Assembly (NCBI RefSeq): GCF_000250985.1
Contig: NW_013524646.1
Span: forward strand, 1-64,000
From: Nematocida parisii ERTm1
Taxonomy: Eukaryota; Microsporidia
DNA: 64,000 nt
Direction: 5' to 3'
The notes under the pieces were generated by a model. It ran no database searches and had not been told where the DNA came from. It saw nothing but the letters and a program-made list of their open reading frames with translations. Shown here one piece after another: positions 1 through 8,220 of this stretch (position 1 is the stretch's first letter; each line of letters begins with the position of its first letter). Position numbers and translations under genes: made by a program.

Positions 1-204
1 CAAATTAGGCATACACTCTTATTGTTCTCTGCCGTACTCTTCTTTTATACTACAGCCGGTGGCCTTATTGTTTCTTTAATGTTAAATGGCTCAAACTTAC
101 TTGCACTACTATTGGTTTCATTTAATGCTAGCGCGCTCTTATTATAATAATGCATAGTACTACTCTGCGATTACTGCTTTCTTAAGAGTGGCAAAGAACA
201 AAAA

Positions 205-318
205 GTGCAGCACTCTGTGTTCCCACGCGGTCTCCCATCGCAGTACTATCAAAGCTGTCACGCGCTTAACTTCAGAGATCGAACGGGTTCTGGTGTGTAC
301 GCAGGCATATGGCCGCAC
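205..318 (-). rRNA. 5S ribosomal RNA
   Basis: Read on the minus strand the segment has the 5S layout. The 5' end GTGCGGC pairs with the 3' end GCTGCAC to form helix I. The loop A/B signature CCCGTTCGATCTCTGAAGTTAAGC follows in pieces, then the AGTACTGCGATGGGAGACC block typical of the 3' half. A run of T follows directly (AAAA on the plus strand at 201-204), as expected for a Pol III terminator. The length of about 114 nt is slightly short for 5S (about 118-121), so each end may be off by a few bases. No other rRNA gene is nearby, so this is a dispersed 5S gene. Confidence 0.88.
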
Positions 319-1004
319 ATGCATATCCCATGCCCATGGGCTTTCTTTCTGTGCATATTCTATTCTGCAATAATAAATTATTTTATTATTATTGTAGGCA
401 AAGGATAAATTATTTTATTATAATGTGTACACTTTATATAAATAAAAAGAAAATAATTTAGAATAGTAGAAGCAATAAAAAGTAGAGAGAAGCAAAAAGA
501 AACAGAACACATTCATAGATAACAAAAAGTTAAATCAAGTGATTATACTTAAAATCAATTATGTTTAAGCATTGAGTCAAATTGAGGCATATTACTGAAC
601 ACTATGCATATTATGCTCTGTAATTTATATATTATAGAAATAGTTGTATTCAATTCTAATATTATTGTTGCCAAGGGGCTATATATTAATAATTAGTTTA
701 ATAAAATTTTATCTTGGTTTTAATTTGTTGGCAACAATTATTACAAAGTATTAAGATACTAAAAGACTGAATTATAAATAAAGCTATCTTATCTATTTGT
801 TTATTAAAGCTAGAATTTAGAATATTTTGAGCCAGATTGGCGTGTATGTAATAAATGCTTTTTATAATAAACTTCTATGGATAAATTTGGAATTGTCTAC
901 TATAAAATAGAACTCAATAGAAATTAGTCGAGTTAAGTAGAAACAGTTCCACAACGTATAGCGGGTGTTTTGTCTTTTTAAATATTTTAGAATATGCTTA
1001 AAAT
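319..1004. other. Gene-free AT-rich spacer with one MITE-like element
   Basis: This spacer lies upstream of the 5S gene and downstream of the first family gene, both on the minus strand. Apart from the 69-bp inverted-repeat element at 667-735 I see only A/T-rich sequence, including an AATAATAAATTATTTTATTATT-like self-complementary stretch near 370-395. No coding signal is seen. Confidence 0.6.
667..735 (+). mobile_element. 69-bp MITE-like element, copy 1
   Basis: The element starts GTTGCCAAGGGGC and ends TTGTTGGCAAC, giving 8-bp terminal inverted repeats (GTTGCCAA/TTGGCAAC) around an A/T-rich core. It is nearly identical in length and sequence to the copy at 29238-29306. The flanking 7-mers tattatt and aattatt match at 6 of 7 positions, consistent with an aged target duplication. 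It has no coding capacity. Confidence 0.8.
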
Positions 1005-3989
1005 TTAATTTTCTAAGCAGCTTGGGTTAGAGGATTCCTTTTCCTTGTCTAATGTGTATTTAATTTGTTTTATAGGATTAAACCATTTGAAATATAACTT
1101 ATTAGCATAGACATTTATAGTTTTGCTGCTTTTAATAATATTAGAATCAATCATGATGACTTTCTGGGCGTACATAAGATCATCCAAATCAGCATAGTTG
1201 TTTGTATTATATTCTAATAACGTTTTTATACCTTTTTTTAGCCCAGATAGAATTTTATGTATTTTATCACGCCTAAATGAAACTGATTTTGGCAACAAAA
1301 ATTCTGAAATATACGACCATGCGTATATATTAAACCCAAAAAAGTCATTAACTATTGTGTTTGCTTCATCTGAAATTCTTGCCAATGCATGCGCCCTATC
1401 CAAAATATTATTTAGTCTTCCTATATTTTGAATTTCCATTATTTCTTTCTTTAGTACTTTAAAATCCTGGCTGGTTGTATTGAATAAGGAACAAATTGAA
1501 CTTGCCCGGTCTATTAAAGAATTAATCCGAATGCAGGAAGATGTGCCTTTTTTAGCATCATTCTTTTTTGGTAAATACTCAATTATCTTATAAATTTTAG
1601 CAACAATATTGTTATATAAACGGTCTGCTGAGCTAAACAGATAGAGATATTTTAATGAGCCATCATACAAATCATTACAGATATCTGGCGGTCCAAGCAT
1701 TTTGTATATGTATTTTGGACAGATCGTATCAATAGGCTTATCTTCTAAATTTTTCAGAAAGTCGATTAAATCATAAATTAGCCCTTTTGCCCTATTTTCA
1801 TTTACCTGCCATATCACGTGGGTTATTATTGAAATGATCTCATCTTGGGTTTTTTCTAAAATTATATTTTCTATTGTATTCTTATATGCCGGAAGCAGGC
1901 CTTTTAGTTTGTTGAAGCATGCTGGATTCTCCTGACTGCCAAAAAGACTCTCCTTTTGATTCAAAACCTTTTGTATAGAGATAAGCAAAGAAAGGTCACT
2001 AATTTTGCATGCATCCACACCACATTTGATATATTTTGTTTCTAGCAGAACAAAGCACTCCTGCATAATATTATCGAAAGCATTGTCCGTGGTATAAGAC
2101 AGGCCAATTATTGTCATTAATAGGTTTTGTACTACTTTTTCTATCTGAGAAGCATCATCAGTCAAATTTTCAATGCCTTCTATTGTGCGCATAATATACT
2201 CCATGGTTTTTCCATCTTTTGTTAGGACTTTGACAAAATCTATTCTATTTTCGTCTTTTACACCAGTAATAAGGATATCTATAGGAGAAAAGGATGGGGC
2301 AACATGTTCTGCACAGTGGCAAATAAATAAGCAGAGTAAATCAGGATTTTTTTTCTTCAAAAGATATTCAAATACCGTGCATATGTCTTCCAGAGTCATT
2401 TTGTCTATTTTGCAACACGAAAAGGGCTGCTCTAGGCTAGCGTGCTGCTTAGCTTCTATTTTCTCAAATAGCAGCAGAAGAGAAAAAACTGGATGGTCTT
2501 TTTTCATGTTGCTAGACAACCCATACTGTAGCAAAAAACGGACAAGCCGAACACTAACACTCTCAATAGGCAGATTCTCTTTCATAGCATATAGAAGTAT
2601 TTCATACGCCTGGTTTAAGATATTTTCGGGTGATGTAAATAATGTGCTAAAGAAAAAGCTAGACAGATTGTTTTTTATGCTATCCTCTGAATACAGCATA
2701 TCGTGGTTGTATATCAAAGGAACACGCTGCTTAAAAAATGGATTGTCTACCATTGAGTCTATGCTACGGCACAATAAAAAGAAAGGCATGGTATTCTTTG
2801 TTTTTTGAATAAATGTGCTGATTTTAGAAAGAGCATCTGCTTTCTCAGTAGATAGCTTTTTCACGCCGTCCACGATAAAATAGCTATCTATATAATACAC
2901 TATACTTAAAAGTGAGTAATTACAGTTCAGTGGCTTAGAAGATGGCAGCTCCTTTTCCTTATCTGTCAGATTTCTAAAGTACCTATTATATACTCTTGTA
3001 TACCTGCAGTTTGGTGTGTTTCTTTTATTAAGAGCTAAAATCGTATGCACTATGTTATTAAAGATAGATACATCATTTGGAGACACGTATTCTAATATAT
3101 ATGTGTGTATAAGAAAATGCGGCGTGTGCATAAACCTTCCGGTTTTATATTCTTTATATAGACATGGGTCTAAGAATAGACTGTGTAGATTGTCTTTGTT
3201 TTTTTGATTATCTATGAAAAATTCAACTATCTTTATAACATCGTGCGGCTGGTTATTTAGCTGTGATGTATTTAAAGTAATTTTAAAAATATCTGTAGAG
3301 TGTTTTGGGGACTTTAGAGATATGACTGTGTCGCTAGGGTTCTTTTGAATATACAAAGGAATGGGCAGCCCCTCTGAAAGAAGTAGTAACGAGGCAAGGA
3401 ACATATAGTCGTTTTTTTCCTTTGAGTTTTTCACAAGCACGCTATAAAAGGAATTTTTATCAGAGCTTTTTATGCATTCTGTGTCTTTCATGGAAGGAAA
3501 CATTAGAGACCATGTCTTTAGAAGCTCATTTACATACCAGCCAAGTAGTGAATCATTTTTATAAGAACATGTAAAAGTGTTTTTATAATTAGACTTTTTT
3601 TGAGTACTCGGCGGAGTAGGCATACTCTCCACAGTAGAATTTGCACTAATATATAGATTGTGCATATCCTTATTCTGCTCTAAAAACAATAGAAGCATCC
3701 TCATATTTGTTATAAGAGGAGTCTTTCTGTTTAGATTCCACAGAATTGGATTTAGAGGCCCATATAAGTTTATTGTCACGCTATTCTTAGCTAATTCTAG
3801 TTCAGAAGTATCTTTAGAGCTGCATGCATCTTTGGGCACATCTGGGTCAGATTCTGCAAATACACAGCACATAACAAGTAATAAGAGTGTAGGAAATAGA
3901 TAAGTATAGGTAGAGTATTGTCTATTTTGAAATGTTTCTCTATATCGAGATACTAGTATTCTTCTAGTTGATATTTTGTAATTCTTCAT
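1005..3989 (-). CDS. Large-family secreted-type protein A (994 aa)
   Basis: This is a member of a seven-member paralogous family in the window. The ATG is in a good position. A basic stretch is followed by a hydrophobic segment at about residues 30-46, ending in small residues (CCVFAES), which fits a signal peptide or signal anchor. A family segment INLYGPLNP lies at about 73-81, the leucine-rich block FLASLLLLSEG at about 197-207, and YKTGRFMHTPHFLIHTYILE at about 281-300. The remainder is divergent, helical and without recognisable enzymatic motifs. It is the first of three consecutive minus-strand family genes. Its function is unknown. Export and host contact are inferred from the signal-like N-terminus and from what is known of large secreted families in Nematocida. 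Confidence 0.88.
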   Translation of the reverse strand: MKNYKISTRRILVSRYRETFQNRQYSTYTYLFPTLLLLVMCCVFAESDPDVPKDACSSKDTSELELAKNSVTINLYGPLNPILWNLNRKTPLITNMRMLLLFLEQNKDMHNLYISANSTVESMPTPPSTQKKSNYKNTFTCSYKNDSLLGWYVNELLKTWSLMFPSMKDTECIKSSDKNSFYSVLVKNSKEKNDYMFLASLLLLSEGLPIPLYIQKNPSDTVISLKSPKHSTDIFKITLNTSQLNNQPHDVIKIVEFFIDNQKNKDNLHSLFLDPCLYKEYKTGRFMHTPHFLIHTYILEYVSPNDVSIFNNIVHTILALNKRNTPNCRYTRVYNRYFRNLTDKEKELPSSKPLNCNYSLLSIVYYIDSYFIVDGVKKLSTEKADALSKISTFIQKTKNTMPFFLLCRSIDSMVDNPFFKQRVPLIYNHDMLYSEDSIKNNLSSFFFSTLFTSPENILNQAYEILLYAMKENLPIESVSVRLVRFLLQYGLSSNMKKDHPVFSLLLLFEKIEAKQHASLEQPFSCCKIDKMTLEDICTVFEYLLKKKNPDLLCLFICHCAEHVAPSFSPIDILITGVKDENRIDFVKVLTKDGKTMEYIMRTIEGIENLTDDASQIEKVVQNLLMTIIGLSYTTDNAFDNIMQECFVLLETKYIKCGVDACKISDLSLLISIQKVLNQKESLFGSQENPACFNKLKGLLPAYKNTIENIILEKTQDEIISIITHVIWQVNENRAKGLIYDLIDFLKNLEDKPIDTICPKYIYKMLGPPDICNDLYDGSLKYLYLFSSADRLYNNIVAKIYKIIEYLPKKNDAKKGTSSCIRINSLIDRASSICSLFNTTSQDFKVLKKEIMEIQNIGRLNNILDRAHALARISDEANTIVNDFFGFNIYAWSYISEFLLPKSVSFRRDKIHKILSGLKKGIKTLLEYNTNNYADLDDLMYAQKVIMIDSNIIKSSKTINVYANKLYFKWFNPIKQIKYTLDKEKESSNPSCLEN

Positions 3990-4051
3990 TTTTATAATTT
4001 TTTAAATTTTAACTTATATTTATAGTTTTATTTGACAGTTTAAATATATTC

Positions 4052-4098
4052 TGTAAGCCATAAATAGTATTTTTTTTATAAATTATGCATAGTTCACT
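4052..4098 (+). mobile_element. Solo copy of the 49-bp LTR
   Basis: This 47-bp segment, TGTAAGCCATAAATAG to GCATAGTTCACT, aligns along its full length with the 49-bp LTRs at 37411 and 40923, with a few substitutions and a short deletion. It is flanked on both sides by TATTC (4047-4051 and 4099-4103), a perfect 5-bp duplication matching the size seen at the full-length element. It is read as a solo LTR left by recombination, older than the complete copy. Confidence 0.85.
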
Positions 4099-4299
4099 TA
4101 TTCTAATATAACCCGAACTTGTGCAAGAAAGAAATAATTTTAATTTAATCCCTAGTGCTTATATTAAAATTTATACAGACATGTTTATAAATAAGCACCA
4201 CTTAAACGATTAATCTATTTCTTTATGCGTGTTACTTATAGTATATCATAATTTGATTTTATATGGCCCAGGGAACTTCTTTATTTTTAAGCTTGTTAT

Positions 4300-4494
4300 A
4301 TATTGTGAACTCTGCGTTGTATACTAAGACTAATATTAGTATCGTAATATATGAGTCATCTGAATATTTGCATAAACATGACAGTATAAATTAAATTAAT
4401 CATACGATATATAAATACATATTCAAAATTCAACAAACATTAAAGTATCATAATGACTTTCTCTAAGAAATCACCTTTCTGCATGAGTTTTTAA
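4300..4494 (+). pseudogene. Relic of a family-gene promoter and 5' end
   Basis: The segment aligns piecewise with the upstream region of the family gene at 56018. Shared words include TTGTATACTAAGACT, ATGAGT-ATC-GAAT-TTT and TATAAATTAAATT, followed by a TATAAATAC box. An ATG at 4453 opens a 13-codon frame, MTFSKKSPFCMSF, resembling the MPFPKKTAH start at 56018, and then stops. Only the promoter and first codons remain. Other relics with the same TATAAATTAAATT...TATAAATACGT arrangement lie at 4658-4741 and 49485-49540. Confidence 0.6.
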
Positions 4495-4546
4495 AATTAA
4501 AAATATTTGCTTATTTTGTAAAATTTCTAAGTATTTTTGTATTTTT

Positions 4547-4600
4547 AGCAACAAATTAACTCAAGACAATGTTTATTAGACTAATTACTCTATACTGCAC
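4547..4600 (-). mobile_element. Decayed MITE-like copy
   Basis: The GCAACAAATTAACTCAAGA and ATTAGACTAATTACT words match the reverse orientation of the 69-bp element, but with many changes and without the far inverted repeat. It is probably an old copy. Confidence 0.45.
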
Positions 4601-4657
4601 TCGGATTAATATAAAAATAGATGACATATTAAAATTTCATATAACCTGAAAATCTAG

Positions 4658-4741
4658 TATAAATTAAATTGGAATTGCAGTCTATAAATACGTACTATGA
4701 ATTATAAAAGTTAAAATTTACGAATGGCCTGTAATTCTTAG
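4658..4741 (+). pseudogene. Second decayed promoter/5' end
   Basis: TATAAATTAAATTG is followed about 25 bp later by TCTATAAATACGTA, the same spacing as in the promoter before 56018. An ATG at 4724 reads five codons and stops. It is interpreted as the stub of a lost family gene. The rest of the spacer from 4742 to 4945 shows nothing. Confidence 0.45.
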
Positions 4742-4945
4742 AAATTACTTTTTATTATTAATGCATATTCCACTAGTAACATTCTGTAAATACATTCTGC
4801 TTCTTTCATTGTATAAAACTAAAAATCTTGTCTAATTTCTGAAATTTGGGTTATATGTAAGTAGAAGTTATAAAAACAATGTATTGTAAGATATAAGTAA
4901 TTTCAATTTTTAATAAATTATGACTAATTAGCACTTAGACAGAAA

Positions 4946-7612
4946 TTACTCTATATCATGAAAATGGTTAAACACCACTTTTTTAAGGAGCTCTGGATTA
5001 CTTCTAATCTCTTTAATTTCTTTGTTCTCTTCAGAATTTTCACTTTGTTCACTATTTTTACTATTTTCAGAATTTTCACTATCTTTACTATTTTCAGAAT
5101 TTTTACTGTCTTCACTCTGTTCACTATTTTCAGAATTTTCACTCTGTTCACTATTTTCAGAATTTTCACTGTCTTTACTATTTTCAGAATTTTCACTGTC
5201 TTCACATTGTTCATTCCACTTGATGCGATCCTCGTCATTTTTTGGGGACTCGCCATAAATAACTAGAATACACTCGTGCTTATTACAATCCTTTGGGTCT
5301 TCTTTTTGATTGAAAATATCTTTTTCATTTCTCTTTAGATAATCAATCGCCGGTTTACATGAATATCCATGTTTATTCCATTTAACCAGATTAAACTTTA
5401 TACCTTTCTGAACAAATATTTCCTTATAGCATTTTTTTATAATTGAACCAAATTTTTTTTCATCATGATTGCAGGCCAGCATGATTATAACAAGATTCAT
5501 GTTATTTATATCCGAAAAAGTTGCATGCCCTCTATAAGCAAAAGTATTTGTTAGCCTCATATATCTTATAATTCGATCAATATACTCAAATTTATCGTCA
5601 CTCTTGGTTAGCTGATCAAGAATTGCATAATTTAAGTTCCAGCTGTCTGTCGTTAATATGTCATCTAGCGTATATACTGCACTTTTATCTTTTTTTATAG
5701 TTAAAATTGTTGAAAGAATGCTAGTTAAAGGACATGTTGCATTTCTCTGTATAAAATACAAAATAAGCCAGTGTATAACTGATGGTTTTATATAATATTC
5801 AATGCACATATTGTTTTCAAATTCAATGATCCCCTTGAAGTATTCCAATTTTTTCTCAATAATAACTAAAATGCAGAAAAAGTCAATATTTAGCTTTTCT
5901 GGGTGCAAATGCATACTACCCAGTATGTTCTTCATCATCCAAACAACCCCACTCTCTTTTCGTAGATTTAATTCAAGAGAATGCACCAGTAGAAATACAA
6001 ATACATTCATTAAATATCTATAAGACTTAAGGCGGGGATCTAAAATAATCCTTGTTAGCTCTATGCTATTTTCCGGGTTATCTATAGACGTCTTTTTTTT
6101 ATACAATTCCATCTCCATTTCAATATCGCTAAAAGAAAACAATAGAAATTTTTCGTATCCTTTGAACATATGGAATAAATATGAGTTTTTGTCTAAACAT
6201 TCAATACTTTGATTAATGTTCTTGAATTTAATCAAGTTTCTTAGTGTTTCTGCTGAGGGTTCTTTTGGTTCCCCATTTTGCTTCTCGGCTTCTTTATTTT
6301 GGTTATTTGCTTCATCATTTGTATCTATGGATTTACTGGATGTATCATTTTGCTTTACAGTCTCCTTTTTTTCTTTTTCTAAATCCAAATTATTTTGTAT
6401 AGAAGTAAATGCTTCTTTCACTTTTGCTATTTCACTGTATTCAGGGGACTCCAAGCTAACAAAATAACTGTTAAAAATAGACAATGCATCTACCTGGTCT
6501 TTGGTTGGAGTAGTGTCTTTCTTATGTGAACTTCGCTCCCAAAGAAGATCATGCAATATCTGAATGAAATATTCCATATCCTCTACTTTGCATATGTATT
6601 TGTATATATATGACTGAATAAGGAAGCTTGGCGTTTCTAAAAACATCCCAGTGTTGTATTTCTCGCCAATGGTCATCTTTTTAATGTCAACCAACGCAAA
6701 GTGCGAAAGATCCTGAGCATAAATAAAAAAGTCGAGCACAATAAGCGGCTCTTTTTTCCCAAAATCTTCATCAATGGCAGTGATATTGTTTGATTCATCT
6801 TCTTCTGCATTAATAGCAGTAGAAGCACCTCTTGGCATATTTTCACCTTCATAATTTTGTTTGCTGGTGCCTGTAGTAGTATCTTGGGTGCTGTTCTTTG
6901 GTCCTGAAGCAATTGGCCCTTTGCTCGGCTTCTCTAGTATTTTTTTAAACTTTTCAATAGACTCTAAAGTATTTACTCCCTCTGAAAGCAGTAATAAAGA
7001 TGCAAGTAGTGTATGGGCATCTTCCTTACTAAGCTTTTTAGTTATAAAATTATAGAATGAATCAGATTTTTCTGTTTTTATCGATAATACACCATCCATA
7101 GAATGAAACATCTTAAGAAGCACCTTATAGAATTTTAGTAAATACGCTTTATCCCAAAGATTCTCTTCTTTCTGTGTATAATCTGAGCATTCCCTTACAT
7201 TTTGATTTGCAATATCCTCGTCGTATTTTCGATCTTTATATTCAAAAATAGCAGTTTTATCAACTTGTTTGGCGGAAACACTAAATTTCGTCTTAACCCG
7301 CATAGAAAGCATCCGCAGCCTAAACATATATTCTAGTAAGTCCTGTAAGTGCTGCTTTGTTGGGCCTATAGAGCTATACGGATTAATTACTAACTTTCCC
7401 AACTTTGGATTGTCAATGTTCATATTCTCTATGTTGTTCACAGCGTTCCAAGTTAGTTCTGCCCGTGCAATGCATAAAAATACACTCATAAATATCCAGG
7501 CTGTTTTATAATTAAATAAAAATAGTCTGTGCACAGTTCTTTTACCACTTTTTATTTCATGTCTTCTCATATAACTGTTACTAAAAATACTAGCTCTCTT
7601 ATATAAATGCAT
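4946..7612 (-). CDS. Large-family secreted-type protein B (about 888 aa)
   Basis: The open frame extends to 7633, but the first ATG is at 7612, just clear of the MITE at 7626, so that start is preferred. A later Met (MRRHEIK) would put the hydrophobic segment TAWIFMSVFLCIARA closer to the N-terminus. Family marks are VINPYSSIGP, LLASLLLLSEGV and YNTGMFLETPSFLIQSYIYKY, in the usual order. The middle (around residues 255-460) is rich in S, T, N, K and E. The C-terminus (5030-5210) is a degenerate run of SEN/SEQ/SKD triplets and then KE-rich sequence, a replication-slippage type tail that the other members lack. Function is unknown. Confidence 0.87.
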   Translation of the reverse strand: MHLYKRASIFSNSYMRRHEIKSGKRTVHRLFLFNYKTAWIFMSVFLCIARAELTWNAVNNIENMNIDNPKLGKLVINPYSSIGPTKQHLQDLLEYMFRLRMLSMRVKTKFSVSAKQVDKTAIFEYKDRKYDEDIANQNVRECSDYTQKEENLWDKAYLLKFYKVLLKMFHSMDGVLSIKTEKSDSFYNFITKKLSKEDAHTLLASLLLLSEGVNTLESIEKFKKILEKPSKGPIASGPKNSTQDTTTGTSKQNYEGENMPRGASTAINAEEDESNNITAIDEDFGKKEPLIVLDFFIYAQDLSHFALVDIKKMTIGEKYNTGMFLETPSFLIQSYIYKYICKVEDMEYFIQILHDLLWERSSHKKDTTPTKDQVDALSIFNSYFVSLESPEYSEIAKVKEAFTSIQNNLDLEKEKKETVKQNDTSSKSIDTNDEANNQNKEAEKQNGEPKEPSAETLRNLIKFKNINQSIECLDKNSYLFHMFKGYEKFLLFSFSDIEMEMELYKKKTSIDNPENSIELTRIILDPRLKSYRYLMNVFVFLLVHSLELNLRKESGVVWMMKNILGSMHLHPEKLNIDFFCILVIIEKKLEYFKGIIEFENNMCIEYYIKPSVIHWLILYFIQRNATCPLTSILSTILTIKKDKSAVYTLDDILTTDSWNLNYAILDQLTKSDDKFEYIDRIIRYMRLTNTFAYRGHATFSDINNMNLVIIMLACNHDEKKFGSIIKKCYKEIFVQKGIKFNLVKWNKHGYSCKPAIDYLKRNEKDIFNQKEDPKDCNKHECILVIYGESPKNDEDRIKWNEQCEDSENSENSKDSENSENSEQSENSENSEQSEDSKNSENSKDSENSENSKNSEQSENSEENKEIKEIRSNPELLKKVVFNHFHDIE
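5031..5210 (-). repeat. Acidic SEN/SEQ/SKD tandem repeat in gene B
   Basis: The coding strand repeats 9-12-bp words of the type GAAAATAGTGAA or AACAGAGTGAA, giving alternating Ser-Glu-Asn, Ser-Glu-Gln and Ser-Lys-Asp. All six frames stay open here, which explains several spurious overlapping frames. The tract is probably length-polymorphic. Confidence 0.85.
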
Positions 7613-7625
7613 ATATTTAAAATTT

Positions 7626-7689
7626 GTTGCCAAGGGGCTATTAATAATTAGTTTAATAAAATTCTATCTTGGTTTAATTTGTTGGCAAC
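7626..7689 (+). mobile_element. MITE-like element, copy 2 (64 bp)
   Basis: It has the same termini, GTTGCCAAGGGGC and TTGTTGGCAAC, as copy 1 but is 5 bp shorter. Flanking 7-mers aaaattt and aaaatta match at 6 of 7. It lies 13 bp upstream of the ATG of gene B, so it sits inside that gene's promoter or leader. Confidence 0.78.
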
Positions 7690-8220
7690 AAAATTAATAA
7701 TTTGGGAATATATTAAACCCCCTTATATAGGGGCAAATACAGAGAAAGACTTATCTAAAACTGTTTATGGCACATCATGACAAAGAAACATGCAAATATT
7801 AATTGCTATTGCTACTACACTAGAATTTCCATTCCACCCATTAGAATATTAAGACAAAATAATAGAGTAGATTTAAATATCTGCAAAATGCGTTCTTTAT
7901 GCACCCATAACCTCTTTGGAATTTATAAGGAAGTAGAGAAATTCAAATGCATCGTAGTTTCCCATTTAAATTATTTATAAACTATGTAAGACATAAATAT
8001 TTATTTTTTCACCAACATTATATGGATTAAGCTCTTACTCAATCTTATAGTTAATTTAAACCCGAAAACAGAAGGGTCTGTGTAGATACGATCATTCTAT
8101 GTAAGAAGAATTTGATACAATTCAGAATATTTCGTATATAAACCTCTTCAATATAATGCCGGCTTGCTTATTTTCTAATAAGTAGTAGAAGATTGGTTCA
8201 TCTCCAATAAATACTTAGAT
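7690..8220. other. Gene-free spacer
   Basis: A/T-rich spacer between the start of gene B and the stop of gene C. Only a 67-codon frame (7777-7980) occurs, without family resemblance or a convincing composition. Nothing else is recognised. Confidence 0.5.

Noticed and set aside
188-408. Two open frames of 61 and 67 codons on the plus strand
   Set aside because: They overlie the 5S rRNA gene on the other strand; the open frames are by-products of structured RNA sequence.
4951-5266. Several overlapping frames on both strands at the end of gene B
   Set aside because: All arise because the SEN/SEQ repeat has no stops in any frame. Only the frame continuous with the family domain is credible.
7777-7980. 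67-codon frame in the spacer between genes B and C
   Set aside because: No paralogue, no leader signal and composition like the surrounding spacer.
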